From contig NZ_WOEY01000083.1 in assembly GCF_013177695.1 (NCBI RefSeq), forward strand, positions 62,001 to 126,000: a stretch of 64,000 nucleotides of DNA, given 5' to 3'. The position numbers and the translations under genes were made by a program. This DNA comes from Paraburkholderia solitsugae. GTDB lineage: Bacteria > Pseudomonadota > Gammaproteobacteria > Burkholderiales > Burkholderiaceae. The notes under the pieces are model-generated. The model saw nothing but the letters and a program-made list of their open reading frames with translations, ran no database searches and was not told the origin of the DNA. Positions 9,027 through 17,191 of this stretch are shown here, in pieces. Position 1 is the first letter of the stretch. The number at the start of each line of letters is the position of its first letter.

Positions 9027-9624
9027 GGGGGCCGTGGGGCCTGAGCGCTCAGCGGCACACGCAGTCCTCGACTGCTGGTTCGGCGCTCCTGATGCACCCA
9101 CCTTCGGCCGTGCGCGCAAGCTCTGGTTCTCCCGCGACAAGGCCTTTGATGCGATGCTGCTGGAACGCTTCGGGACACTCATCGACACAGCGCGCGAAGG
9201 GTCCCTCGACCGCTGGACGGACACACCGCTCAGCGCGTTAGCGCTGGTCATCGTGCTGGATCAGTTTTCTCGCAATTGCTATCGCGGTACACCGCGCGCT
9301 TTCGCTGCCGATCATCAAGCGCTGCGCATCGCGCAACAGATGATCGCAAGCGGCGCTGATCTTTTATTGCCGACCGCGCATCACCGCGCGTTCGCGTATC
9401 TGCCGTTCGAACACGATGAAACGCTCGCCAGCCAGCACGAGTCGCTGCGCCTGTTCAAACAGTTGAAGGCCGAGCCGGACGGTGCGTCCTACTACGGCTC
9501 CGCGGTCAGGCACGCCAGAATCATCGAGCGTTTCGGGCGTTTTCCCCATCGCAACGCGCTGCTCGGGCGTCAGTCGACGGCTGAAGAGACGGCCTTCCTG
9601 ACAAAACCCCGCTCGTCGTTCTAG
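9019..9624 (+). CDS. DUF924 family protein
   Basis: 201 residues. The signatures VLDCWFGAP near the start, WFSRDKAFD, LALVIVLDQFSRNCYRGTPRAFA and HHRAFAYLPFEHDETLASQ identify the DUF924 family, a helical TPR-like fold of unknown biochemical role. It overlaps the truncated haemoglobin gene by eight bases, a common arrangement that suggests joint expression but does not reveal a function. The next gene is convergent. Confidence 0.9.
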   Translation: MVEGAVGPERSAAHAVLDCWFGAPDAPTFGRARKLWFSRDKAFDAMLLERFGTLIDTAREGSLDRWTDTPLSALALVIVLDQFSRNCYRGTPRAFAADHQALRIAQQMIASGADLLLPTAHHRAFAYLPFEHDETLASQHESLRLFKQLKAEPDGASYYGSAVRHARIIERFGRFPHRNALLGRQSTAEETAFLTKPRSSF

Positions 9625-9675
9625 GCGCAAGGAAAACGCGCCAACACCGGCCAGGTGCCGTCCGTACGCGACGTG

Positions 9676-11673
9676 CTACTCGCCGCGCGCGGGCGTCGCC
9701 GGCGTCCGCACGAACACCCGCAACAGTTCGTCGGTGTCACCTGGGCGCGCGCCTGACCAGAACAGCCGCCAATCGCCCGCTGGCGTGCGTGCGTTGTCGC
9801 GGCGGCTCTGTTCGATAAGCCACGTGCACCCGGTCGTCGCGGTGTTCGCGACCGGTTGATGCTCGATACCGGTGTAGTAGTACAGCATCGGCGCTTCGGA
9901 TTCGCCGAGCCCTGTGCTGGCCATGCAATCGCCGTCGTTCCATTCGATATTCATGCTGGCGCCGAGATTTTCGAACACGGAGCGGTAACTCTTTGCATAG
10001 TCGAGCCACGGCAGCAGCAGCGTGCTCACCAGTCCCCACGCGAGAATCGCGCCCGCACACCAGCTCAGCGCGCCGCGCCATTTGCCGGTGTGCTTGAAGA
10101 CCGGCAGCAGCCACAGCCAGCCGAGCGTCATCAACAGCGCGGCCGAGATCAGCGCAGGCTTGACCGGCATCACCCAGTCGAGCGGCAACCAGCGGCCGAG
10201 CCAGTGCAGCGACGCATGCGTGTTGGCCGGACCGCTCATGATCGACCAGATGATCCACGCGAGTACGGCCGTGCCGCCGAACAGCACGCGGCTCGCGATG
10301 TCCCAGCTCGCGTGCAGACGCCGCGGCAGCTTGTCGATGCCTTGCATCGCCACCAAGGCGAGCGGGGCGATGAACGGCAGGATGTACAGTTCGCGCACCG
10401 TTGCCGAGCTTTGCAATACGGCGAAACCGGTGCCCGCGAAAATCACCGGCAGCGCCACGCGCGGATCGCGCCAGCGGCGCCACCCGCCGCCGGCGAGCGC
10501 GGCCAATGCAAGCGGCACCACCGGAAAGCCGACGCTCAGCACGGTGCGCAGCACGAACCAACGGCTTTCGTTTTCAGAGCCGAGTTCCGCCACCGAAAAG
10601 CCGAAGAAGCGGCCGATGTTGTTGTCCCACAGCCAGACCTTGAAGAGCGCTTCGGAGCGCAGATAGAAGCAGATCGGCCAGATCAGCGCGAAGGGCGCGC
10701 AGACCAGCGCGGCGATGCCGAGCGCCCCTGCAAAGCTGCGGGTGCGGCAAGGGGGATACAGCACCAGCACCGCGACGGTGGTGGCGCCGAACACGAGCGG
10801 CACGAACAGGCCCTTGGCCAGCAATGACACGCCCACACCCGCGCCGAACATTGCCGCGCCGCTCAGAATCGCGTGGCGCCGGCGGCGTGCGTCGACCGGC
10901 AGCAGGCGCGCTTCGTCGCGCAGATGCACGAGTACGAGTTCGAACAGTCCGCAGAAACCGATCGCGGCGCCGGCCATCAGTGCGACGTCGGTCATCATGT
11001 CGTGCACGTGCTTAATGATGACGAGTGTGCTCGCGAACAACGCAAGCGTGCCGATCACGCGGACGTCCAGCCAGCTCGACGCGGCTACCGCACGGCGGGC
11101 GACGCGTGCCGTGTAGTAGACGGTCAGTCCGGCAAAGAGCGCGCTCGCGAGGCGTGCAGCGTCATGTAAAGGCAGATAGCGGCCGAACATCCAGGCGAGG
11201 CCGGCGGCGACCCAGTCGTAGATCGGCGGTTTTTCGACGAAGGGCTGGCCCGCGTTGGTCGGCACGACCAGATCGCCGGTGTCGAGCATGTGCTGGATGA
11301 TGCCGAACGTGTAGGTCTCGTCCTGTTTCCACGGCTCGTGGCCCAAGGTGCCAGGCAACAGCCACGCGCACAGGATCGCCAGCGCGACCAGCCACATCAA
11401 CGGACGGGCAGCCGTGAGCGCGCGCAAGCGCTGGGCGCCACGCGAAACGGGAGCCGGAGCAGTGGGCTCCGTGGGACCGGCAGGGGCGGTGGGCCTTGCG
11501 GGCTCGGCGGCTTCGGCTTCGGCAATGTGGCCGGCTGGCCAGGCCGCGCCGGATTCGGCAACGTGTGCCGAGCCGGTGTGTGTGTCCGGCGCACCGTCGG
11601 CGGAGACGGCCGGCGCTGGCGTCGCAACCGCGACGTTCCCCGTGCGCCAAGGCGCGGATGGGTTTTCGTACAT
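9676..11673 (-). CDS. GT39-family membrane glycosyltransferase (ArnT-like)
   Basis: 665 residues. After a long Ala/Pro-rich cytoplasmic leader (about residues 1-90) the protein has about a dozen membrane helices. The first periplasmic loop carries GHEPWKQDETYTFGIIQHML, with the acidic DE expected of the catalytic site of PMT/ArnT-type enzymes, and then GQPFVEKPPIYDW. Such enzymes transfer sugars from polyprenyl phosphate donors to lipid A or other periplasmic acceptors. No ugd/arn genes are adjacent, so a specific 4-amino-arabinose role is not shown. It is transcribed alone on the minus strand. Confidence 0.85.
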   Translation of the reverse strand: MYENPSAPWRTGNVAVATPAPAVSADGAPDTHTGSAHVAESGAAWPAGHIAEAEAAEPARPTAPAGPTEPTAPAPVSRGAQRLRALTAARPLMWLVALAILCAWLLPGTLGHEPWKQDETYTFGIIQHMLDTGDLVVPTNAGQPFVEKPPIYDWVAAGLAWMFGRYLPLHDAARLASALFAGLTVYYTARVARRAVAASSWLDVRVIGTLALFASTLVIIKHVHDMMTDVALMAGAAIGFCGLFELVLVHLRDEARLLPVDARRRRHAILSGAAMFGAGVGVSLLAKGLFVPLVFGATTVAVLVLYPPCRTRSFAGALGIAALVCAPFALIWPICFYLRSEALFKVWLWDNNIGRFFGFSVAELGSENESRWFVLRTVLSVGFPVVPLALAALAGGGWRRWRDPRVALPVIFAGTGFAVLQSSATVRELYILPFIAPLALVAMQGIDKLPRRLHASWDIASRVLFGGTAVLAWIIWSIMSGPANTHASLHWLGRWLPLDWVMPVKPALISAALLMTLGWLWLLPVFKHTGKWRGALSWCAGAILAWGLVSTLLLPWLDYAKSYRSVFENLGASMNIEWNDGDCMASTGLGESEAPMLYYYTGIEHQPVANTATTGCTWLIEQSRRDNARTPAGDWRLFWSGARPGDTDELLRVFVRTPATPARGE

Positions 11674-11925
11674 GAGAATCTCGGATCACCGTACGCGGCG
11701 ACGTGGGCCGCGGACTTATGCTCTGGCTATGCGCCGCATGCGGGTGCATGCGGACGCTGCGATTGTAGTCCGAGTTTATTACGGCCGATTACAGAAAATG
11801 CGGGGAATGTCGCAGTTGGTCGGCCGGATCGTGCTGATTCCTCGTCAAATTGACGGGAATTCGAAGTCCGGAAAGGAGAAGGCGGCCGCCTGAAACGGCC
11901 GGACGCAGGAACAGAAGAGCGGGAG

Positions 11926-12672
11926 TCAGCGTCCGCCGGTGACGTCGAGGAGCGCACCCGTCACGTACGAGGCGGCGTCGCTCAACAACCAGACGACCGA
12001 CTCGGCGACTTCGTCGGCGCTGCCGGGGCGGCCCAGCGGCGTTGTCGCGCCGAGTTGGGCGGCGCGCTCGGGCTTGCCGCCGCTGGCGTGGATGTCGGTA
12101 TCGATCAGGCCCGGACGCACCGCATTCACGCGCACGCCTTGCGGGCCGAGTTCCTTGGCGAGGCCGATCGTCATGGTGTCGACGGCGCCTTTCGAGCTGG
12201 CATAGTCGACGTATTCGTTCGGCGAACCCAACCGCGCAGCCGCCGACGAGATATTCACGATCACGCCACCCGCGCCGCCACGCGTGGTCGACATCCGGCG
12301 CGCGGCTTCGCGCGCGCACAGAAACGCACCGAGCACGTTGACGTCGAACATGCGCTTCAGACGCGCGAGGTCCATATCCGCAAGCTGGCTCGACGGCGCG
12401 ACGATCCCGGCATTGTTGACGAGCGCATCGAGCCGGCCGAATTTCTGCTGAAGCGTGTCGAACATCGCGATCACGTCGGCTTCGCTGGCGACGTCGCCGG
12501 CAATCGGCAGTGCATGGCCGCCGGCACGTTCCACTTCAGCCACGGTTTCCTGTGCTGCGGCGAGGTTTTGCGCGTAATTCACGCCGACCGACCAGCCGCG
12601 TGCGCCCAGCAGACGCGCGGTCGCGCGGCCAATCCCGCGGCTGCCACCGGTGATCAGAACGGTTTTCGTCAT
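11926..12672 (-). CDS. SDR family oxidoreductase
   Basis: 248 residues, classical short-chain dehydrogenase/reductase. The nucleotide site TGGSRGIGRATARLLG is at residues 8-23, the structural NNAG motif at about 86-89, the catalytic Ser in IVNISSAAARLG and Tyr/Lys in YVDYASSKGAVD, and the C-terminal GALLDVTGGR closes the fold. The basic residues after the first strand are consistent with NADP(H). The substrate cannot be read from the sequence. The neighbours are a GT39 gene downstream and the LOG-like gene upstream, 105 bases away. Confidence 0.88.
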   Translation of the reverse strand: MTKTVLITGGSRGIGRATARLLGARGWSVGVNYAQNLAAAQETVAEVERAGGHALPIAGDVASEADVIAMFDTLQQKFGRLDALVNNAGIVAPSSQLADMDLARLKRMFDVNVLGAFLCAREAARRMSTTRGGAGGVIVNISSAAARLGSPNEYVDYASSKGAVDTMTIGLAKELGPQGVRVNAVRPGLIDTDIHASGGKPERAAQLGATTPLGRPGSADEVAESVVWLLSDAASYVTGALLDVTGGR

Positions 12673-12753
12673 TGCAATCTCATCGTTCGGGTGAATTGCC
12701 CGCAGGGAGCGTGCGGCGGGTGTTCAGAAGGCCGAAGAAGCGTAACAAACGGG

Positions 12754-12786
12754 GATCAAGCGGAGATCAATCGAAGATCAAACGGC
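12754..12786. repeat. Three imperfect 11-bp repeats at the end of the LOG-like gene
   Basis: GATCAA occurs at 12754, 12765 and 12776, each followed by a related five-base tail, giving an exact 11-base period (about one helical turn). The repeat overlaps the stop codon of the minus-strand LOG-like gene. It may be a local duplication or a protein-binding array. Confidence 0.4.
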
Positions 12787-13362
12787 GTCGCGTTTGATGG
12801 CCCATTTGTCATTGGCAGGCGGCTGATAGCGTTGCAGCTTGTCGATCAGCTCAACGGGATCGGCATCCACTTGCAGGATGTCGAAATAAGTCTGCCGCAT
12901 GAAGCCTTCCTCGACCGTATGCTTGAGCAGCGCGATCAGCGGATCGTAGAAGCCGTCGATATTCAGCAGTGCCACCGGCTTCTGGTGATAGCCGAGTTGC
13001 GCCCACGTGTAGACCTCGAACAGCTCTTCGAGCGTGCCCGCGCCGCCCGGCATCGCGACGAACGCGTCGGACAGGTCGGCCATCATCTTCTTGCGATGAT
13101 GCATGTCGGGTACCACATGCAGCTCGGTCAGGCCGTTATGGCCGACTTCCTTGTTGACCAGCAGTTCGGGAATCACGCCGATTGCGCGGCCGCCTTCGGC
13201 CATCACCGTATCGGCGATCACGCCCATCAGGCCCACCTTGCCGCCGCCATAGACCAGCGCGAGATCGGCCTGCACCAGCGCGCGGCCGAAAGCGCGCGCG
13301 GCTTCGGCGTACAACGGTTTGGCTCCGTCGGAGGAGCCGCAATACACACACACCGACTTCAT
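12778..13362 (-). CDS. TIGR00730 (LOG) family protein, putative nucleotide 5'-monophosphate phosphoribohydrolase
   Basis: 194 residues. The family releases free base from nucleoside monophosphates (cytokinin riboside 5'-monophosphate phosphoribohydrolase in plants and many bacteria). The N-terminal VCVYCGSSDG, the nucleotide loop LVYGGGKVGLMG and the signature MPGGAGTLEELFEVYTWAQLG with the catalytic Arg/Glu region (HHRKKMMADLSDAFVAMPGG) are all present. The ATG at 13362 follows AAGGA and starts directly after the stop of the TetR gene, so both are in one operon. Whether a cytokinin is the true substrate is not shown. Confidence 0.9.
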   Translation of the reverse strand: MKSVCVYCGSSDGAKPLYAEAARAFGRALVQADLALVYGGGKVGLMGVIADTVMAEGGRAIGVIPELLVNKEVGHNGLTELHVVPDMHHRKKMMADLSDAFVAMPGGAGTLEELFEVYTWAQLGYHQKPVALLNIDGFYDPLIALLKHTVEEGFMRQTYFDILQVDADPVELIDKLQRYQPPANDKWAIKRDAV

Positions 13363-13364
13363 AC

Positions 13365-14090
13365 TCAAACGTCCTTCGGTTCGTTGCGGGGCGCGGCGCC
13401 TTCTTTCGGCGGCAGGTAGTCGTAGAACTCGCGCTTGGGCAGCTTGCCGGAGACGAGGTCGTCGAAAATCTGCCGCGAGCGGCCGCGCAGATAAGGCGCC
13501 ATCAGCGACACGATCTGCACGCTTACCTGATGCAGTTCAGCGCGAATCGTTTCCTGCTCGTTGTATTTGCGCGGGTTCATCACGAACTGATACGACAGCC
13601 AGTACGTGCCGATCACGCCGACATTGGTGGCGATCACGTGCAACTCTTCGGGCGTCGCAACCATTTCGCCGTCCGCCACCAATTGCTCGCAGAACTGGCT
13701 CGCAAAGCGCACCTTGTGGCTGATTATCTGCTTGAAGTGTGTTTCCAGCGTGCGATTGCGCGCCAGCAGATCGTTCAGATCACGATACAGGAAGCGATAG
13801 CGCCAGGTGAAATCGACCATGTACTGCAGGTACGACCACATTTCGTCGATGGTCGCGCGGTGGTCGTCGGGGAAACGCAGACGCTTTTCGATCTCCTGCT
13901 CGAACTGGCTGAAGATGCTGTTGATGATGTCGTCTTTGTTGCGGAAGTGGTAGTACAGGTTGCCTGGACTGATTTCCATTTCCTCGGCGATCGTCGTCGT
14001 GGTGACGTTCGGCTCGCCGATCTCGTTGAACAGCTTCAACGACAGTTCGAGGATCCGTTCGCGGGTGCGGCGGGGAGGTTTGGCTTCCAT
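13365..14090 (-). CDS. TetR/AcrR family transcriptional regulator
   Basis: 241 residues. The N-terminal helix-turn-helix runs from about residue 8 to 55 (RERILELSLKLFNEIG ... TTTTIAEEMEISPGNLYYHFRNKDDIIN). The rest is a helical ligand domain of the type seen in regulators of lipid and acyl-CoA metabolism, with DEMWSYLQYMVDFTWRYRFLYRDLNDL. It is the first gene of a two-gene operon with the LOG-like gene (stop and next start are two bases apart). A palindromic site at 14211-14231 in its upstream region could be its own operator. Confidence 0.88.
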   Translation of the reverse strand: MEAKPPRRTRERILELSLKLFNEIGEPNVTTTTIAEEMEISPGNLYYHFRNKDDIINSIFSQFEQEIEKRLRFPDDHRATIDEMWSYLQYMVDFTWRYRFLYRDLNDLLARNRTLETHFKQIISHKVRFASQFCEQLVADGEMVATPEELHVIATNVGVIGTYWLSYQFVMNPRKYNEQETIRAELHQVSVQIVSLMAPYLRGRSRQIFDDLVSGKLPKREFYDYLPPKEGAAPRNEPKDV

Positions 14091-14210
14091 GTCGTCCGGC
14101 CCTGGTTACGCCGGGCTGGACGCATGGCGGCGTGCCGCTACTGCGTGATCCACCCGGACGCGGTTGGTATATTGAGCGCCCCACGGTTTCCCGTGAGACT
14201 ATCGGCCGAT

Positions 14211-14231
14211 TATAAACCGACCGTTCTTATA
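14211..14231. promoter_or_regulatory. Candidate operator upstream of the TetR gene
   Basis: TATAA and TTATA flank an 11-base core with partial dyad symmetry (AACCGACCGTT, 8 of 11 positions symmetric), 121 bases upstream of the TetR start codon. TTGGTATA at 14164-14171 is repeated in inverse at 14228-14235. Many TetR regulators bind such ACCG-rich palindromes and repress themselves; this assignment is an inference. Confidence 0.4.
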
Positions 14232-14316
14232 CCAAGCGGATACTCAGGGTTTTCATTCTTTGGGACGCAGGAAAAGGGCGCCAGGCGGTGCTGCAGGGTG
14301 GATTCCATCGCTACGC

Positions 14317-14979
14317 TCATAGCCATGCTTTGACCCAATGCACGACGAGCGGCCCCACGATCAGCCCCCACGTCATCAGACACATGCCGAGCGCGACCAT
14401 CACCGCCGCGCTGCCGAGGTCCTTGGCACGACGCGACAACTCATGGCGTTCAAGCGAAATCCGGTCGATGGCCGCCTCGACGCTCGAATTCAGCAACTCG
14501 ACGATCAGCACCAGCAGTACCGAGCCGAGCAGCAGTACGCGCGACACGGGATCGACAGGCACCAGCACGCCGCATGGAATCAGGATCGCGGCGAGGGTGA
14601 GTTCCTGGCGAAACGCGCTTTCTTCGCGGATCGCGACGCGAAAACCGGCAAGCGAATTTTTCATCGCGTGCCACGCGCGGGTCAGGCCGCGATTGCCCTT
14701 GTACGGGTTGAAGGGAAGCGGTGCGAACGGGTCGTCGGGGCTGAGCGGTTCGTTGTGGGTTTCGCTCTCGGGGTTGCCGAGGCTCGCGCCGTTCACGCCG
14801 TGAAAACCATTCGCGTGATCGACATGATTCGGCGTGCCGTGCTCGCTCACGTCGTCGAACGGCTCGCGGTTGGTGGCGTCGGTGTCGGTGTTGGCATCGA
14901 CGGCGTGCAACGCGCTGTTCGACGCGCGTGCCGCGGTGGAATGTCGAGTTCGCATAGACGGCTCGGCGCGTCGCATCAT
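14317..14979 (-). CDS. dgkA: Diacylglycerol kinase, DgkA type, with N-terminal extension
   Basis: 220 residues, against about 120 for E. coli DgkA. It phosphorylates diacylglycerol to phosphatidic acid at the inner membrane. The catalytic domain occupies roughly the last 125 residues: TRAWHAMKNSLAGFRVAIREESAFRQE, then IVELLNSSVEAAIDRISLERHELSRRAKDLGSAAV with the catalytic Glu and family signature. The first 90 or so residues are polar, Asn/Asp-rich and unlike the family. The start at 14979 overlaps the stop of the glycosyltransferase by four bases (ATGA); a start at 14952 would be shorter. It is the last gene of the lipid-remodelling operon. Confidence 0.88.
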   Translation of the reverse strand: MMRRAEPSMRTRHSTAARASNSALHAVDANTDTDATNREPFDDVSEHGTPNHVDHANGFHGVNGASLGNPESETHNEPLSPDDPFAPLPFNPYKGNRGLTRAWHAMKNSLAGFRVAIREESAFRQELTLAAILIPCGVLVPVDPVSRVLLLGSVLLVLIVELLNSSVEAAIDRISLERHELSRRAKDLGSAAVMVALGMCLMTWGLIVGPLVVHWVKAWL

Positions 14980-16007
14980 GCGGCGGCGCTTTCCTCGCTG
15001 TACGAGGTGCGTGGCAGTGGCTTCAGATGCGCCGCGAACTGCTCGGACGCCGCTGCCCACGAGAAGCGTTCGGCCCACGCGCGTGCATGGCTGCGATCGA
15101 TCTTGAGCGCTTCGAGGCAAGCCTCGCGCAAGTCTTCGTGCATCGCGCCCGCGCCACCGTCGCCGAGCACGTCGATCGGACCGGTCACCGGATACGCCGC
15201 GACCGGCGTGCCGCAGGCCAGCGCTTCGAGCAGCACGAGCCCAAAGGTATCGGTGCGGCTCGGGAACACGAATACATCGGCGGCCGCGTAGACCTTGGCC
15301 AGTTCAGCTTGCGTCAGGACGCCCAGGTAATTCGCTTGCGGATAGCGCGACTTCAGTTCGGCCAGCGCCGGGCCTTCGCCGGCAACCCACTTCGAGCCGG
15401 GCAGATCGAGCTTCAGAAACGCCTCGACGTTCTTTTCGACCGCCACACGTCCCACGTACAGAAAGATCGGCCGCGCGGTGTTGAGAACCTTCGAGTCCAT
15501 CTGGTGAAAGATGTCGAGGTCGACGCCACGGGTCCACAGCACCACGTTGGTGAAGCCGAATTTTTCGAGGTCGGTCTTGACCACGGGCGTGGGCGCCATC
15601 ACCGCCAGCGACGGCTTGTGGAACCAGTGCAGGAATTTGTAGGTGGCCGCGATCGGAATGCCGAAACGCGCCTGCACGTATTCGGGAAAGCGCGTGTGAT
15701 AAGCGGTCGTGAACGGCAGCTTGTGGCGGATCGCATAGGAGCGTGCGGCCATGCCGAGCGGGCCTTCGGTGGCGATGTGCAGCGCGTCGGGCGCGAATTC
15801 GTCAATTCGCCGATGCAGCTTGCGGCGCGGCAGCAGCGACAGGCGAATCTCAGGGTAGGTTGGGCACGGAATCGTCTTGAATTCGAGCGGCGTCAGCAGA
15901 TCGACGTGGTGGCCGAGTACGGTGAGCTCGCGCGTGGTGTTTTTCAGCGTGCGCACGACGCCATTGATCTGCGGTTCCCATGCGTCGGTGACGATCATGA
16001 TCTTCAT
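14976..16007 (-). CDS. GT4 glycosyltransferase, Agt-like, probably acting on diacylglycerol
   Basis: 343 residues, GT-B fold, family GT4. The N-terminal stretch KIMIVTDAWEPQINGVVRTL and EFKTIPCPTYPEIRLSL match the glycosyltransferases (Agt) that make glycolipids from diacylglycerol in alphaproteobacteria during phosphate shortage. The C-terminal donor domain has FLYVGRVAVEKNVEAFL and the EX7E-type loop FPSRTDTFGLVLLEALACGTPVAAYPV. It lies 30 bases downstream of the PlcP-like gene and overlaps dgkA by four bases, so all three are one operon. Sugar and acceptor are inferred from context; a sugar-nucleotide transferase for another lipid remains possible. Confidence 0.82.
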   Translation of the reverse strand: MKIMIVTDAWEPQINGVVRTLKNTTRELTVLGHHVDLLTPLEFKTIPCPTYPEIRLSLLPRRKLHRRIDEFAPDALHIATEGPLGMAARSYAIRHKLPFTTAYHTRFPEYVQARFGIPIAATYKFLHWFHKPSLAVMAPTPVVKTDLEKFGFTNVVLWTRGVDLDIFHQMDSKVLNTARPIFLYVGRVAVEKNVEAFLKLDLPGSKWVAGEGPALAELKSRYPQANYLGVLTQAELAKVYAAADVFVFPSRTDTFGLVLLEALACGTPVAAYPVTGPIDVLGDGGAGAMHEDLREACLEALKIDRSHARAWAERFSWAAASEQFAAHLKPLPRTSYSEESAAA

Positions 16008-16037
16008 CGGTTTCGGCCCAATAGAAGTGGAGAGGGA

Positions 16038-16979
16038 CTACGCGGTCGCCCGGGCCTTTTGCACGCCGACTTCCGGTGCGCGCATCACGGTCCAGTAGAT
16101 CACTTTGAGTTCGCCTTCATACGTCTCGACGAGTGCGGAAAGACTCTCCACCCAATCGCCGTCGTTGCAATACAGCACCCCGTCGATGTCGCGAATTTCT
16201 GCTTTGTGAATGTGTCCGCAGACCACGCCGTCGCAACCGCGGCGGCGTGCTTCGTCGGTCATCACGCGCTCGAACGACGAGATGAAATTCACCGCGTTCT
16301 TCACCTGATGCTTCAGGTATTGCGACAGCGACCAGTAGGGGAAGCCGAGGCGGCTGCGGATCCGGTTGAACCAGCGGTTCAGGATCAGGATCATCGTGTA
16401 GAGCGTGTCGCCGAGATAGGCGAGCCACTTGGCGTGCTGGATCACACCGTCGAACAGATCGCCGTGCACGATCCACAGGCGCTTGCCGGCGAGCGTCGTG
16501 TGGAACGCTTCACCGCGCACATGGATGTCGCCGAACGCAAGGTCGCAGAACTGACGCGCGGCTTCGTCGTGATTGCCCGGCACGTAGATGACCTGGGTGC
16601 CTTTGCGCGCTTTGCGCAGCACCTTCTGCACGACGTCGTTGTGCGCCTGCGGCCAGTACCAGCCTTTTTTCAACTGCCAGCCGTCGATGATGTCGCCCAC
16701 GAGGTACAGGTATTCCGACTCGTTGTGCCTCAGGAAGTCGAGCAGATACGGCGCCTGACAGCCGCTCGAGCCGAGGTGGATGTCGGACAGCCAGATGGTG
16801 CGATAGCGGTGCGGTTCGGCGTGCTCGTCGTCGTGATGTCCGGCGTGCGCGTCGAGTGGCAGTGACGGCACAGGCAGCGGCAAGCCGTGACTGGGGTTGG
16901 GTTCCGGGCGGAACGCGACAGGGTCGACGCTCGGGCCGGTCTGGCGGAACAGGGAAGTCGCGGACGTTTTGGGGTCCAT
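16038..16979 (-). CDS. PlcP-like metallophosphoesterase (annotated in relatives as UDP-2,3-diacylglucosamine diphosphatase family)
   Basis: 313 residues. The calcineurin-like metal site is complete: DIHLG (about residue 66), GDIIDGW (about 96), GNHDE (about 136), IVHGD (about 171) and CGHIHKAE (about 256). The segments LLDFLRH, GWYWPQAHNDVVQKVLRKARKGT and YWSLSQYLKHQVKNAVNFI match the rhizobial PlcP group, a phospholipase C that degrades membrane phospholipids to diacylglycerol in phosphate starvation, rather than typical LpxH. About 58 polar residues precede the domain. The GT4 and DgkA genes downstream fit diacylglycerol as product, and a Pho-box-like site lies 44 bases upstream. LpxH-like activity is the alternative. 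Confidence 0.8.
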   Translation of the reverse strand: MDPKTSATSLFRQTGPSVDPVAFRPEPNPSHGLPLPVPSLPLDAHAGHHDDEHAEPHRYRTIWLSDIHLGSSGCQAPYLLDFLRHNESEYLYLVGDIIDGWQLKKGWYWPQAHNDVVQKVLRKARKGTQVIYVPGNHDEAARQFCDLAFGDIHVRGEAFHTTLAGKRLWIVHGDLFDGVIQHAKWLAYLGDTLYTMILILNRWFNRIRSRLGFPYWSLSQYLKHQVKNAVNFISSFERVMTDEARRRGCDGVVCGHIHKAEIRDIDGVLYCNDGDWVESLSALVETYEGELKVIYWTVMRAPEVGVQKARATA

Positions 16980-17023
16980 GGCTCACGCGTCGAGTTGCGG
17001 TGCCCGTATTGCGCCAGCCGCGC

Positions 17024-17041
17024 GTGACCCTGCCGTGACAG
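17024..17041 (-). promoter_or_regulatory. Pho-box-like site upstream of the PlcP-like gene
   Basis: Read on the minus strand the site is CTGTCACGGCAGGGTCAC. It has two TGTCA-type half sites in direct repeat with the 11-base period of PhoB boxes: the first half matches CTGTCA exactly and the second matches in GTCAC. It ends 44 bases before the start codon, leaving room for a -10 near 17006-17011. A 13-base palindrome, CGTGACAGTCACG, overlaps it at 17034-17046, so a dyad-binding regulator is a competing reading. Confidence 0.55.
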
Positions 17042-17191
17042 TCACGAGAAGTTCTTATTACTGTGTCGGGATAGGGAGGCAGCGGGACGGCAGCGGCGGC
17101 GCGCGGAGAAGGGCCGTGGCGAGCGGCAACCGCGGTGAGGCAGGTACGAAACGCGGGCGCGGCGGGATGAATGACCGGGTGGCCGGTTTGC

